A stretch of DNA of 64,000 nucleotides from Labrys miyagiensis (GCF_030160835.1 NZ_BSPC01000005.1:1-64000), one strand, 5' to 3'; shown: positions 8,658 through 17,988, counted from the stretch's first letter. Numbers and translations are program-made. The notes: generated by a model not told the origin, from the sequence alone.

Positions 8658-11636
8658 ATGGCGAATGCTGAGACCTTGAAGGCACAGCGCGAACAGGCCC
8701 TCGAACTGACGCGCTCCGGGCCGCCGGCACGCACCTCCAATCCCTTCTTCGGCGTCGGGCCGATCACCGACGGCACGCTCGACGAGGCCGATGCGCGCCT
8801 GCTGCGCTTCGAGTTCGACAACTGGCTCGAGCAGAACTACCGCAAGCTCGACGACCGTGGCGCCGATCTCGGCCCCTTCACCACCGCCGAAGTCGGGCGA
8901 AGCATGCATCGCGGCTATCCGGCCGATAAGTTCCTCCTCGACATGATGCGGGAGATCCATCGCTATTTCGAGTTCCCCAAGGCCAACAAGATGGCGGTGG
9001 GCCTCGGCGGCGGCCATAGCGGCTTCACGGTCTGCGCCCTGCATCTCGTCACCGCCCGCGACCCGGCCCAGCATGTCTATGTCGACACGCTCCGGCCCGA
9101 GTCCGAGGCCGCCAAGGCCGGTGGCTTCTTCCGCCAGTCCTGGGGGGCGCAGCTCATCGAGATGCACCGCTATGCCCATCAGGGCGACGAGAGCCGCATC
9201 CATTTCGCCGAGGAGGAAGGCGCCATTCCCAGCGCCGATACCCTGGAGAAGATGGGCGTCAAGCTCTTCATCGGCGTCGGCCACGAGACCACGGGCGCCA
9301 CCACCTACACGGCTGAGGATATCGCCAACCTGCTCGAATGGCTCGACCGCAACCCCGCCGAGCACCATGCCGTGCTCGACGCCACTTCCATGCTCGGCGC
9401 CATGCCCTGGGGCACGGAGGCGGTGAACAACGTCATCGCCAAATGCTGCATGTTCATGCCGTTCCAGAAGGCGATCGGCGGCATTTCCGGCTATTTCGTC
9501 GTCTCCTTCACGCCACAGGCGCTGGGCCTCGTCGAGAAGAACCAGAAGTCGCCGTCCTGGGCGATCCCGCGCCAGCTCAAGATCGTGGCGCCCGTCGATC
9601 CCAAGCGCCCGCTCACCGGCGAGCGCACGGTCAATGTCGGTCCGATCTACGATCCGGCGCAGGACAAGATGCTGGGCGGGGTGATCAACACCTATTCCAC
9701 CCTCGCCTTCGCCGAGACCACATTCGGCCTGCTGCGCTCGGAAAAGCGCCTCGGCTCGGTGTCGGACCTCTACCAGCGCTCGGTGCGCAACCGCGCCGCC
9801 GTCAACGACTGGGTGGCGAAGCATCCCCTGTTCGAACTCGGCGTTGTTGATCCCGAACGGCGCGGCGCGGCGGTGACGCTGCTGCGCATCAAGGACGCCG
9901 ACATCACGGACCCCGCGATCCATGCCCGCATCATCGCCCGCTCCAAGCAGGTGCTGGCCTATGAGGGCGTCACCCATCCCAATGGCGAGCATGAGCGCGG
10001 CCTCGACGTCGCCCGTTATGTCAACGCCTTCCCGGGCACGCCGGGTGACTATCGCGCCTGGATCGGCGGCATCCGGCCGGCGGAAGACATCGACGCCCTG
10101 CTCGACAATCTTCAATATGCCTATCTGCGCGCCAAGATCGTGGTGCTGGAGGAGGAGCTCGCCAAGCTGGGCGAGACCTTCGCCGTCAGCAACAGTGCCG
10201 GCGGCGAGCGCGTGCGGCGCGACGATCCCGGCCGTGCTTACAAGGTGCTGGTCGCCGATCTCGTCGGCATGCGCTTCAACGGCGACGGCGAGCCCGACCA
10301 TCAGGAAGTCCGCCGCCACATCGAGGCCAAGGGCGGCGTCTTCCATCTCGGGCCGATCGCCGACGAGGCGGCGCTGGCGAAGGGGCGCATCCACTTCTTC
10401 TACCAGCCCGATCTCTCGACCGAGGCGGAGATTCTGCCGCAGACCGACAAGGGCCAGTATGACGCGGTGATCGCCGCGGCGACCTTCCTGCCCAAGAATT
10501 CGGTGTTCCCGCTCGGCGGCGTGCGCATCGGCGCCGGCACCGGCAATATGGGCTCGGCCTCCTGGGGCGGCGGCAGCGGCGCCGGCGGCGAGGCGCCTTT
10601 GATGAACACGCCGAGCTTCAACAGCCGCGCGACGGCGCAGATGGCCTTCAAGGCCCTGCTGAAGGTGGCGCCCGACCTCAAGGTCGACGAACTGCATCGC
10701 CGCGTCGTCGCCGGTGAGTTCGACACCGGCAAGCATCTGCGCGACTTTCCGACCGAAAAGCTCGAGGGCCGCCGCATCGCGGTGATCGGCTATGGCAATA
10801 TCGGCCGCGAGCTGGCCAAGCTCGCCAGCGCCTTCGGCATGAAGGTCGCCATCCATGCTCGCGAACGGCACAAGGACTGGATCGAGTCGGAAGGCTTCGA
10901 ATATGCCGCCACTGCAGAGGCGGCGGCCGAGGGCGCTCACATCCTCACGGTACATACCGGCCTCGGCCCGGTCGACGCCAAGAGCGGGCGCTTTGCCAAC
11001 CAGTCGCTGGTCAACACCGATATCCTGAACCGCCTGGCCGATGGTGCGGTGCTGATCAATTACGACCGCGGCGAGGTCGTTGACGCCGAGGCGCTCGATG
11101 CCGCGCTCACCACAGGCAGGGTCTCCTATGCCTGCATCGATGCCGATCTCTTCCGCAACGCGTCCGACGGCACGCTGTCTGGGCCGATGGTACCCTATCG
11201 CGCGCTCGAAAGCCGCCATCCCGGCAAGCTCGAGCTGCTGCCGCACGCCGCCGCCGACACCGACCACCCCTCGCGCGTCGAGGGCGCCATGCAGGCGGTC
11301 GACCAGATCTTCGACGTCATCCACTACGGCGTCGTCACCAATCTGAAGGGCGACCTGCCGGCCGGCTATGTCGATGCCGGCGCGCGCACCGTCAATGGTA
11401 TTGGCGCGGCGACCCGTGGCACGCTCGCCCGCGCGGTAGCGGACGAAACCGCCCTGCGTGAGGCGCGCGAGGCGGTGGAAGCCCTCGCCGCCATCTGGGG
11501 CGCGCTCTCTTCGACCACCGATCCCGACCGCCGCGCCACCCTGATGCAGCGCCATGGCGCGGCGTTGGTGCGCCACACCAACCGCTACGCGGCGCTGACC
11601 GAGAGGCTGGGATTGCGCGGGCCGTATGCGGGGTGA
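8658..11636 (+). CDS. SerC-like aminotransferase fused to SerA-like dehydrogenase
   Basis: A 992-aa two-domain protein. Residues 1 to about 510 are a fold-type I PLP aminotransferase of the phosphoserine aminotransferase kind: Asp241 in LDATSMLGAMPWG should contact the PLP ring nitrogen and Lys271 in FMPFQKAIGG should bind PLP. Residues about 525-900 are a D-2-hydroxyacid/3-phosphoglycerate dehydrogenase: GAGTGNMG, a Rossmann GYGNIG at 711-716, NYDRGEVVD with Arg804, and His863 in LLPHAAADT. The tail (900-992) is helical. Together the halves would catalyse two successive steps of phosphorylated serine synthesis or an analogous oxidation-transamination. AGGAGAAG precedes the ATG. Substrate is inferred; no ACT domain is seen. 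Confidence 0.8.
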   Translation: MANAETLKAQREQALELTRSGPPARTSNPFFGVGPITDGTLDEADARLLRFEFDNWLEQNYRKLDDRGADLGPFTTAEVGRSMHRGYPADKFLLDMMREIHRYFEFPKANKMAVGLGGGHSGFTVCALHLVTARDPAQHVYVDTLRPESEAAKAGGFFRQSWGAQLIEMHRYAHQGDESRIHFAEEEGAIPSADTLEKMGVKLFIGVGHETTGATTYTAEDIANLLEWLDRNPAEHHAVLDATSMLGAMPWGTEAVNNVIAKCCMFMPFQKAIGGISGYFVVSFTPQALGLVEKNQKSPSWAIPRQLKIVAPVDPKRPLTGERTVNVGPIYDPAQDKMLGGVINTYSTLAFAETTFGLLRSEKRLGSVSDLYQRSVRNRAAVNDWVAKHPLFELGVVDPERRGAAVTLLRIKDADITDPAIHARIIARSKQVLAYEGVTHPNGEHERGLDVARYVNAFPGTPGDYRAWIGGIRPAEDIDALLDNLQYAYLRAKIVVLEEELAKLGETFAVSNSAGGERVRRDDPGRAYKVLVADLVGMRFNGDGEPDHQEVRRHIEAKGGVFHLGPIADEAALAKGRIHFFYQPDLSTEAEILPQTDKGQYDAVIAAATFLPKNSVFPLGGVRIGAGTGNMGSASWGGGSGAGGEAPLMNTPSFNSRATAQMAFKALLKVAPDLKVDELHRRVVAGEFDTGKHLRDFPTEKLEGRRIAVIGYGNIGRELAKLASAFGMKVAIHARERHKDWIESEGFEYAATAEAAAEGAHILTVHTGLGPVDAKSGRFANQSLVNTDILNRLADGAVLINYDRGEVVDAEALDAALTTGRVSYACIDADLFRNASDGTLSGPMVPYRALESRHPGKLELLPHAAADTDHPSRVEGAMQAVDQIFDVIHYGVVTNLKGDLPAGYVDAGARTVNGIGAATRGTLARAVADETALREAREAVEALAAIWGALSSTTDPDRRATLMQRHGAALVRHTNRYAALTERLGLRGPYAG

Positions 11637-11640
11637 TTTC

Positions 11641-11760
11641 CGGGTGCCCGGACGTCTCGTCCGGCTCTTGGAAACGGGAGATAGCAAGAAAGGGCGTAAC
11701 CAAGGGTCAGCGCCCTTTCTTTAAGGCTGGTGGTTCAAGAAACGGACGAGACGTCTTCCC
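11641..11760. repeat. Palindromic intergenic element (GGACGTCTCGTCC type)
   Basis: Outer arms CGGACGTCTCGTCCG at the left and ACGGACGAGACGTC at the right are inverted copies; the left arm is followed by GCTCTTGGAAAC. An inner hairpin, GAAAGGGCG with CGCCCTTTC (about 11688-11722), follows and could act as a terminator for the upstream fusion gene. Confidence 0.75.
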
Positions 11761-11795
11761 TTTCAGATTACCGTTGGGCTTGCTATTGGTGGTAA

Positions 11796-11821
11796 TCCTT
11801 CCTACCATTTGAAAAGAAGGA
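11796..11821. promoter_or_regulatory. Possible ParD operator with ribosome site
   Basis: TCCTTC at 11796-11801 and GAAGGA at 11816-11821 are inverted copies 14 bp apart just before the parD start; the second copy is also the ribosome binding site. ParD-type antitoxins usually autoregulate through such sites. Confidence 0.35.
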
Positions 11822-11828
11822 ATCCACC

Positions 11829-12107
11829 ATGGCCAATGTCGAGAAAGTGAGCGTGTCTCTGACACCCGAATACGCCGCAATGATGCGCGAGGTCGTCGAG
11901 GCTGGTGAGTATGCCTCGGCTAGCGAAGTGATGCGCGAAGCCCTGCGCGACTGGAAATTCCGCCGGTTGCAACGTGAACAGGCTATCGAAGAACTCCGCC
12001 GGATCTGGGATGTCGGAATTGCAAGCGGCCCCGCAACGGATGGTGACGAGGCTTTTGCTCGTATCCGGCACCGCATCGGCGCCAAATTCGCAGACCCGAA
12101 TTCCTGA
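11829..12107 (+). CDS. parD: ParD-family antitoxin
   Basis: A 92-aa ribbon-helix-helix antitoxin. The strand [14 protein letters not shown] and the helices around [17 protein letters not shown] (residues 26-42) are the classic ParD DNA-binding fold; the acidic C-terminus should wrap and neutralise the toxin. GAAGGA precedes the ATG. Its TGA overlaps the toxin ATG by one base (TGATG), ensuring coupled translation. It probably represses its own promoter together with ParE. Confidence 0.9.
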   Translation: MANVEKVSVSLTPEYAAMMREVVEAGEYASASEVMREALRDWKFRRLQREQAIEELRRIWDVGIASGPATDGDEAFARIRHRIGAKFADPNS

Positions 12108-12391
12108 TGCCGTTCCGCGTCCGACCGGAGGCCGAGGCGGATATAGAGAACATTGCCCTCTACATTGCGGCTGACAGCCCGATGGCGGCGAAGAAATGGT
12201 TCGATGACATCTATCGCCGATGCCGTGGCCTTGGTGAGATGCCAGGTATGGGTGTGGCGCGGTCAGACGTAAGACCAGACCTCAGGATGTTTCCAGCTGG
12301 GAAATACCTCATTCTGTATCGTGAGGTAGATGGCGGCGCTGAAATCGTGCGCGTCATACACGGCGCGCGTCAATGGCAGGAATTGCTATGA
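12107..12391 (+). CDS. parE: ParE-family toxin
   Basis: A 94-aa RelE/ParE-superfamily toxin; characterised ParE members poison gyrase. The pattern RPEAEADIENIALYIAADSP, the central ARSDVRPDLRMFPAGKYLILYR and the end IVRVIHGARQW are typical. All usual segments are present, so it is likely active and held by the ParD encoded just upstream. Whether gyrase is the target is family knowledge only. Confidence 0.9.
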   Translation: MPFRVRPEAEADIENIALYIAADSPMAAKKWFDDIYRRCRGLGEMPGMGVARSDVRPDLRMFPAGKYLILYREVDGGAEIVRVIHGARQWQELL

Positions 12392-12398
12392 TGGCCCC

Positions 12399-12531
12399 CC
12401 GGGTGCGCGGACGTCTCGTCCGCTTCTTGGAAACGAGTCATTAGGTGAAGAAGGGTGCGACCGGCAGGTCAGCGCCCTTTCTTACAGCGGCGGCGGTTCA
12501 ATATGTGGACGAGACGTCCGCGCATCCGGGA
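12399..12531. repeat. Palindromic intergenic element (GGACGTCTCGTCC type)
   Basis: Between convergent parE and the murU-like gene. Left arm GGGTGCGCGGACGTCTCGTC, then CGCTTCTTGGAAAC; right arm GACGAGACGTCCGCGCATCC. Nearly the same arms occur at 11641-11760 and 46202-46286. It may work as a two-way terminator. Confidence 0.8.
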
Positions 12532-12535
12532 CCAG

Positions 12536-13276
12536 CTACTCCACCGGCGAGAGCGCGATCTTCTCTTCCGCCTCTTTCACCGCCTGCGGCGTGCCCACAT
12601 GCAGCCAGATGCCGTCGAGGCGCTTGCCAAAGAGGCGGCCCTTGGCCTCGGCCGCGTCGAACAGCCGGTTGAGCGAGAAGATCTCGGGCGTGCCCTCGAA
12701 CAGCTCCGGCTTGATCAGCAGCACGCCGGCATAGGCGAAGGGGGCGGTTTCGCATTCGCGGCGGCGGGCGAGGGCGCCGTGGCTGTCGAGGTGGTAGTCG
12801 CCGCGTCCGTCGAAGCCGACGCTGGTGGCGGTGGCGGCGACCAGCATCAGGATGTCCATGCGCGCGGGGTCCCAGTGTGCCTTGAGCGCCTCGAGATTGA
12901 CCTGCGGCCCCTCAATCCAGAAGCTGTCGCAATTGCAGACGATGAAGGGCGCCTTGCCCAGCAGCGGCAGGGCCTTGCGTACGCCGCCGCCGGAATCGAG
13001 CAGGCCCGCGCGCTCGTCCGAGATCAGGATCCTCGGGCGCCGGCGCCCGGCGAGATGGGCCTCCATCTGCTCGGCGAAGTAGTGCACGTTCACCACCGCC
13101 GTCTCGACATCGCAGAAGGCGAGGCGGTCGAGCACGTGGTCTATGAGCGTCTTGCCGGCGACTTCGACCAGCGGCTTGGGCTTGTGGTCGGTCAAAGGGC
13201 GCATGCGCTTGCCCAGGCCCGCCGCCAGCAGCATCGCGGTGCTGAAGGGCTTGACCGCCTTGAGGGGCCTGCTCAC
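12536..13276 (-). CDS. murU: MurU-like nucleotidyltransferase (MurNAc-1-P uridylyltransferase)
   Basis: Nucleotidyltransferase that, in the cell-wall recycling route first described in Pseudomonas, makes UDP-MurNAc from MurNAc-1-phosphate. The signature LLAAGLGKRMRPLTDHKPKP near the N-terminus is the nucleotide/pyrophosphate loop; NCDSFW is the metal-binding Asp motif. The GTG at 13276 overlaps the stop of the upstream kinase gene as GTGA, so I prefer it (246 aa) over the ATG at 13318, which would overlap by 46 bp. Gene order tsaE-amgK then murU supports the function. Mannose-1-phosphate guanylyltransferase-like activity is the main alternative. Confidence 0.82.
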   Translation of the reverse strand: MSRPLKAVKPFSTAMLLAAGLGKRMRPLTDHKPKPLVEVAGKTLIDHVLDRLAFCDVETAVVNVHYFAEQMEAHLAGRRRPRILISDERAGLLDSGGGVRKALPLLGKAPFIVCNCDSFWIEGPQVNLEALKAHWDPARMDILMLVAATATSVGFDGRGDYHLDSHGALARRRECETAPFAYAGVLLIKPELFEGTPEIFSLNRLFDAAEAKGRLFGKRLDGIWLHVGTPQAVKEAEEKIALSPVE

Positions 13277-14805
13277 GACACCCTCGCCTCGATCGAGAAG
13301 ACGAAGGTCTCGAACCATTCCTTCAGCTCGGCCAGCGAGGGATGGGCGAGTGCCCGGTCGAGATAGGCGCGGATGCGCGGGATGTGCTTGAGATAGGCCG
13401 GCTTGCCATCGCGCTTGTCGAGGCGGGCGAACAGGCCGAGGATCTTGGTGTTGCGCTGGGCCGCCATCACCGCATAGGCGCGGGCGAACTCGGCGGGCTC
13501 GAAGGCGGAATCGGCGATCTTGCGAGCCTTCACATAGCGCGTCAGCAGCTGCAGCTCCAGGGGCTGGGGGACGGTGACGCGGGCATCGAGGCAGAGCGCG
13601 GCGACATCATAGGCCGGCGAGCCGATCATGGCGTCCTGGAAGTCGAGCAGGCCGATCTTCTTGATGCCCTCGCGCTGGGGCAGCCACATCAGATTGGGCG
13701 AATGCACGTCGCGCAGCACCCAGCTCTTCTCGCCCTTGACGGCGGGCGAGAGCGCGGCACGCCACAACGCCGTGAAGGCGTCGCGGTTGCGCTGGGAGAG
13801 CTGCGGCGCACCGATCAGCGGCAGGTACCATTCGATCAGCAGCTCCACCTCGATGTCGAGGGCGCCATAGTCGAAGATCGGGATCTTGTGGGTGATGGCC
13901 GGCGTCACCGGCAGTGTGTCCGGCAGTTCCAGGGCGTGGAGATGCGCCAGCATGTCGATGGCGACGCCATAGCGCTCCGGCAGCGGCATGCTGCCCTCGG
14001 CGATGAAGGCGGCGCCGAAATCCTCCAGCAGCAGCAGGCCGTGCAGCAGGTCCTCCTTGATGATCTGCGGGGCGGAAAAGCCGCGTTCGGCCAGGCCCCG
14101 GTCCATGGCGACGAAGGGCTTCACGTCCTGCGAGATATGGGCGATCTGGCTGTAGGTCTTGCCGTAGCGTACCGGCACCCGGTCGGTGCGGGCGGGCGAG
14201 TTCATCAGGATCGCCGTGGCCTTGCCGCGGGTGAGGCGCGTATAGGTGCGGGTGGAAGCATCGCCCTGGATGTGCTGGCGCGTGGCGTCCTGCCAGCCGG
14301 CGCCGCGCAGGAAATCGCCGATCTGCGAGATACGGCGCAGGCGCCGCGACCATTCGCCGGTGCCGACCAGCGTGGCGCGCCGCGCCGTCTCGCTCTTGCC
14401 GGCATGCACGAAGCGGATGTCGAGCCGATCGGACGGCAGGGCATCGCCGGCCTTCTCCGGCCATTCCACCAGCACCAGCGCGCCGTCGGGCGCCTCGTCC
14501 CAGCCGAGTTCCTCCAGCTCGCTGGGGTGGCCGATGCGGTAGAGGTCGGCATGCACCACCGGATAGGAGGGCGTGTCGTAGAGCTGGATCAGCGTGAAGG
14601 TGGGGCTGGAGACTTCAAGCTCGGGATCGCCGGCGATCTGCCGGATCAAGGCACGGGCAAAGGCCGTCTTGCCGGCGCCGAGGTCGCCCGACAAGGTGAC
14701 GAGATCGCCGGCCTTCAGCACAGGCGCGAGATCGCGCGCCAGCATGTCGGTGGCGGCCTCGCTCGGAAGGTCGAGGGTCCATTGGTGGGTCAGAAGATCG
14801 GTCAA
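13273..14805 (-). CDS. TsaE-AmgK fusion: t6A ATPase plus amino-sugar kinase
   Basis: A 510-aa fusion. Residues 1 to about 155 are TsaE, the ATPase of the tRNA t6A37 threonylcarbamoylation complex, with Walker A GDLGAGKT and the SSPTFTLI and ALVLVEWPEKAG motifs. Residues about 165-500 are an aminoglycoside-phosphotransferase-fold kinase like AmgK, which phosphorylates MurNAc/GlcNAc at the anomeric carbon: VLRDVHSPNLMW is the catalytic loop and GLLDFQDA the metal-binding Asp motif. It overlaps the murU-like gene by 4 bp, consistent with a kinase-to-uridylyltransferase recycling pathway. The linking of a tRNA enzyme to a cell-wall kinase is known in alphaproteobacteria. Confidence 0.88.
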   Translation of the reverse strand: MTDLLTHQWTLDLPSEAATDMLARDLAPVLKAGDLVTLSGDLGAGKTAFARALIRQIAGDPELEVSSPTFTLIQLYDTPSYPVVHADLYRIGHPSELEELGWDEAPDGALVLVEWPEKAGDALPSDRLDIRFVHAGKSETARRATLVGTGEWSRRLRRISQIGDFLRGAGWQDATRQHIQGDASTRTYTRLTRGKATAILMNSPARTDRVPVRYGKTYSQIAHISQDVKPFVAMDRGLAERGFSAPQIIKEDLLHGLLLLEDFGAAFIAEGSMPLPERYGVAIDMLAHLHALELPDTLPVTPAITHKIPIFDYGALDIEVELLIEWYLPLIGAPQLSQRNRDAFTALWRAALSPAVKGEKSWVLRDVHSPNLMWLPQREGIKKIGLLDFQDAMIGSPAYDVAALCLDARVTVPQPLELQLLTRYVKARKIADSAFEPAEFARAYAVMAAQRNTKILGLFARLDKRDGKPAYLKHIPRIRAYLDRALAHPSLAELKEWFETFVFSIEARVS

Positions 14806-14826
14806 CGGCTAGGGCCTTCGGATAGG

Positions 14827-14958
14827 TGTCATCCCGGACAAGGTGCAACATGCAATGTTGCGCCGCAGATCCGGGACCGCAAGACGGATAAAGCTTACAA
14901 CGATACGGTCCCGGATCTGCGATGCACCACTTCGTGCTGCATCTTGTCCGGGATGACG
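14827..14958. repeat. Nested inverted repeat (GTCATCCCGGACAAG type)
   Basis: Outer arms GTCATCCCGGACAAGGTGCA and its inverse at about 14938-14957 enclose inner arms CGCAGATCCGGGACC (14864-14878) and GGTCCCGGATCTGCG (14907-14921). The element fills the spacer between divL and tsaE-amgK. Related sequences are common rhizobial intergenic palindromes. Confidence 0.75.
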
Positions 14959-14966
14959 CGCTCCCC

Positions 14967-17477
14967 TCATTCCGCCGCCTCCTGATGGGCGGAGGCGTCG
15001 ACGGGGAAGCGGCAGGTCACGATGGTGCCGCGGCCTTCCTCGGAGACGAGCTCGACGCTGCCGCCATGCAGCTCGACAAAGGAACGCACGATCGAAAGGC
15101 CGAGCCCGACGCCGCGATGGCCGCTGCCGCCGCCATGCGATTCGAAGCGGTCGAACACGCGGTCGATCACCGCCTGCGAGATGCCCCGGCCGCGATCCTC
15201 GACCCGGAAGACGATCTCCTCGCCCTTGCGCAGGGCCGAGAGGGTCACGGTGCCCCCGGGCGGGGAGAAGCCGATGGCGTTGGAGAGCAGGTTGAACAGC
15301 ACCTGGCGCACGCGCTGGCCGTCGGCCCCGAAGGTGCCGATCTGCTGGCTCGCCTTCATCTCCAGCCGGACGCCGGTTTCGGCGAGGCGCGGCTGTACGG
15401 CTTCCGCCACGCCCTGCATGGCCTCGCGGATGTCGACCTTGCCGAGGTCGAGCGTCATGGCGCCGGCATCGATGGTGGCGAGGTCGAGGATGTTGTTGAT
15501 GATGGCGTAGAGCGCGTCCGACGAGGTCTTGATGTAGCCGGCATATTGGCGCTGCTTCTCGTTCAGCGGCCCGGCAGCGCCATCGGCCATCAGCTGTACG
15601 AAGCCGATGATGTTCTGCAGGGGCGAGCGCAGCTCGTAGGACACATGGTGCACGAAGTCGTTCTTGAGCCGGCCGGCTTCCTCGAGCGCCTCGTTCTTTT
15701 CCACGAGGGCATTCTCGAAGTTCACGGAGTCGGTGACGTCGGTGAAGGTCGCGAGCGTGCCGCCATCGGGCAGGGGCACGGTGGAGAACTCGATCACGCT
15801 GCCGTCGACCCGGGTCATGCGGTCGTCCATCGAGCGGCGGGCGTCGCCGATCGAAGTGATGGCGTTCTTGAGGCCCTGCCAGATGCCCTCGTCGCGGAAC
15901 AGCAGCGAACAACGCGCCACCACGTCGTCGATATGCGGGCGCTGCTCCAGCATCTCGCCGGGCAGGCGCCAGATCTGGGCGAAGGCAGGGTTGGAGAGCC
16001 GCAGCCGCCCGTCCGAACCGAAGGCGGCGACGCCCTCCTTGAGGTTTTCCAGCGTCTCGCCCTGTACCTGGGAGAGCGCCTTGTAGCGAGCTTCCAGGTC
16101 GATGCGCTCGGTGACGTCCTCGAAGAGATAGGTGACGCCGCCGGCCGGGTTCGGCGTGGTCACCACGCGTGATGTCCGGCCATCGGGCAGATGCCACCAG
16201 TGCTCGGCCGGTTCGAGGGCGCGATAGGCTTCGTGCAGCTTCGATTTCCAGGCGCGAAAATCCGCCTGTTCCGGCAGGCGGCGCTGGGTGCGCAGGCGGT
16301 CGAGGATCTCGCTGTCGGTCGGCTTGCTGTCGAGGAAGGCGGGGTCGAGCTGCCAGAGCGCGGCAAAGGCGGCATTGGAGAAGGTGAGATGCTGGTCGGC
16401 ATCGAAGATTGCCACGGCGGTGGCGAGCTGGTCGAGGGTGCGGACATGCGCCTCGATCTGGCGGCCGATATCGGCGCGCATGGTCTCGACCTCGGAGACG
16501 TCGATGGCCATGCCGGCCGAGCCGCGCGAGGAGGGAATGTCGATGACGTCGAGCGTCCGGCGGGCGCCGCCCACCACTGCCGGCACGCGCTTGAGGAAGG
16601 CCTTGCCGTCATGCCGCGCCTTGCCGGCCTCTTCGCGGGCGGGGCGGTCGAGCAGCTCGATGTCGCGGGAGAGGGCGTCGTTCTCGTCCTGCGCATCCAC
16701 CGCCCTGGCATAGGCCTTGTTGACCCAGGTCAGCTTCTCATTGGCGTTGCGCAGCCAGAGCGGTACCGGTGCCTCGTCGAGCAGGGCGCGGATCGCCTCG
16801 ATCTCCTCGCTGGCGCGGCGGTGCCGGTCGGCGAGGCGTGCAAGCTCCAGCCGGTCGCCGGTGACGTCGCGCAGCCGCAGTACGGCGCGCCCGCCTATGG
16901 CGCGGCCCTCGGCCTCGATATAGCCGCCATGGCGGGAGCGGGCGACGAGATGAAAGCTTTCGCCGCGCTCGCGCAGGGCGCGGATCTGCTCCTCGAGATT
17001 GCGGGTGTCGTGATAGTCGAGCCAGCCCGTGCCGATCAGCCCGCGCCTGGAGGGCGAGATGGTGACGCCCGGGAGTTCGCCCGAGAGCGTCGGCAGGTCG
17101 TCCGTGCCGGACCAGACCGCCACGAGCTGCGGCTCCGACATCAGCAATTCCTCGGCGCGCTCGGCCCGGGCGGCGAGCGTCGACATCTCGGCCTTGGCGG
17201 CGCGGTCGCGCGCCAGCCAGGCATTGCGGGCGCGCAGATAGAAGATCGCCAGGCCGGTTGCCAGAATCAGCAGGCCGGCGAACAAAGCGAGCATGGCGAG
17301 GATGCGGCGGTCGGCGCCGGAGAGATCGCCGAAGAGGCTGACGCCGGGCGAGGCCGTATCGGCGGCCATGGCCGTGGAAACACAGAGAGTGCCGGCGGCG
17401 GCAAGGCCGACGCGCATGAGAGGCAGAGTCCGGCCGCTGCCGGAGGAATCGCGCTTTATGTGCTTGTCCTGCCGCAT
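14967..17477 (-). CDS. divL: DivL-like PAS sensor pseudokinase
   Basis: An 836-aa membrane protein with an N-terminal hydrophobic segment (about 22-38), a TM helix (about 58-80), several PAS-type domains (about 225-580), a dimerisation helix and an HATPase domain (NLLSNAIGFSPPGG; VEDRGRGIS; GVGLGLSIVRSF). The H-box reads HVSYELRSPL: Tyr614 stands where histidine kinases have the phospho-accepting His. This substitution defines DivL of Caulobacter, which tunes the CckA-CtrA cell-cycle pathway instead of acting as a normal kinase. The tsaE neighbour is also typical. Role in this organism is inferred from that relation. Confidence 0.88.
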   Translation of the reverse strand: MRQDKHIKRDSSGSGRTLPLMRVGLAAAGTLCVSTAMAADTASPGVSLFGDLSGADRRILAMLALFAGLLILATGLAIFYLRARNAWLARDRAAKAEMSTLAARAERAEELLMSEPQLVAVWSGTDDLPTLSGELPGVTISPSRRGLIGTGWLDYHDTRNLEEQIRALRERGESFHLVARSRHGGYIEAEGRAIGGRAVLRLRDVTGDRLELARLADRHRRASEEIEAIRALLDEAPVPLWLRNANEKLTWVNKAYARAVDAQDENDALSRDIELLDRPAREEAGKARHDGKAFLKRVPAVVGGARRTLDVIDIPSSRGSAGMAIDVSEVETMRADIGRQIEAHVRTLDQLATAVAIFDADQHLTFSNAAFAALWQLDPAFLDSKPTDSEILDRLRTQRRLPEQADFRAWKSKLHEAYRALEPAEHWWHLPDGRTSRVVTTPNPAGGVTYLFEDVTERIDLEARYKALSQVQGETLENLKEGVAAFGSDGRLRLSNPAFAQIWRLPGEMLEQRPHIDDVVARCSLLFRDEGIWQGLKNAITSIGDARRSMDDRMTRVDGSVIEFSTVPLPDGGTLATFTDVTDSVNFENALVEKNEALEEAGRLKNDFVHHVSYELRSPLQNIIGFVQLMADGAAGPLNEKQRQYAGYIKTSSDALYAIINNILDLATIDAGAMTLDLGKVDIREAMQGVAEAVQPRLAETGVRLEMKASQQIGTFGADGQRVRQVLFNLLSNAIGFSPPGGTVTLSALRKGEEIVFRVEDRGRGISQAVIDRVFDRFESHGGGSGHRGVGLGLSIVRSFVELHGGSVELVSEEGRGTIVTCRFPVDASAHQEAAE

Positions 17478-17845
17478 TTTCTCTCGACGAATCCGAATCC
17501 CCTCGGTGCCGGCGAGAAGCCGGCGCCTGACGTTCCACTCACCCTGAAACGCAACGCGACGACGGCAGCGCGGGGCGGCAAAAGCCGGACGAGCCCGCAG
17601 CTTCGTCTTACGCGGAAATCCGGATCGCCCGGCCAGAGAGTGCCGCCGATCCCGTTCCCCGAATCAGTTCACTTTACTCTCCCCCTGACTCCCGCCGAAA
17701 GAGTCCTTGCGGCAGCTATTCAAGGAAATTTCGAGATCGTGCCGTGAGAGCGCACAACCCATCATGGCACCGGTCATGGTTACCAGGTTGTTAACGTGTG
17801 GCAATTGGACGGGGAAAGAGCTCGCGACGGTAGCAATACCCAGCA
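17478..17845. other. Intergenic region upstream of divL
   Basis: No gene supported. It should hold the divL promoter. The part from about 17600 to 17800 is AT-richer and non-repetitive. Confidence 0.45.
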
Positions 17846-17880
17846 AAAAGAACGCCGCCCCGACAAGACGGGGCGGCGTT
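17846..17880 (-). terminator. Rho-independent terminator of the small exported-protein gene
   Basis: AACGCCGCCCCG at 17851-17862 and CGGGGCGGCGTT at 17869-17880 form a perfect 12-bp stem with a 6-nt loop. Read on the minus strand it is followed by CTTTTTG, so it terminates leftward transcription coming from 18198. Confidence 0.85.
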
Positions 17881-17988
17881 CGTTACGACTTAAGTCATTC
17901 ATTGAGAGAAATGGAGGAAGCTTGATGAACGCCTTGGTACTGAAATTCGCTTAAGTCGAGAGTGGGTGAAAAGTCTGGGGTCGACGGA

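Noticed and set aside
8574-11687. 1037-codon minus-strand frame over the SerC-SerA fusion
   Set aside because: Antisense shadow of a well-supported gene; long frames are expected opposite high-GC coding DNA.
11641-12531. CRISPR-like array from repeated GGACGTCTCGTCC units
   Set aside because: Only two units separated by genes, inverted rather than direct, no regular spacers and no cas genes.
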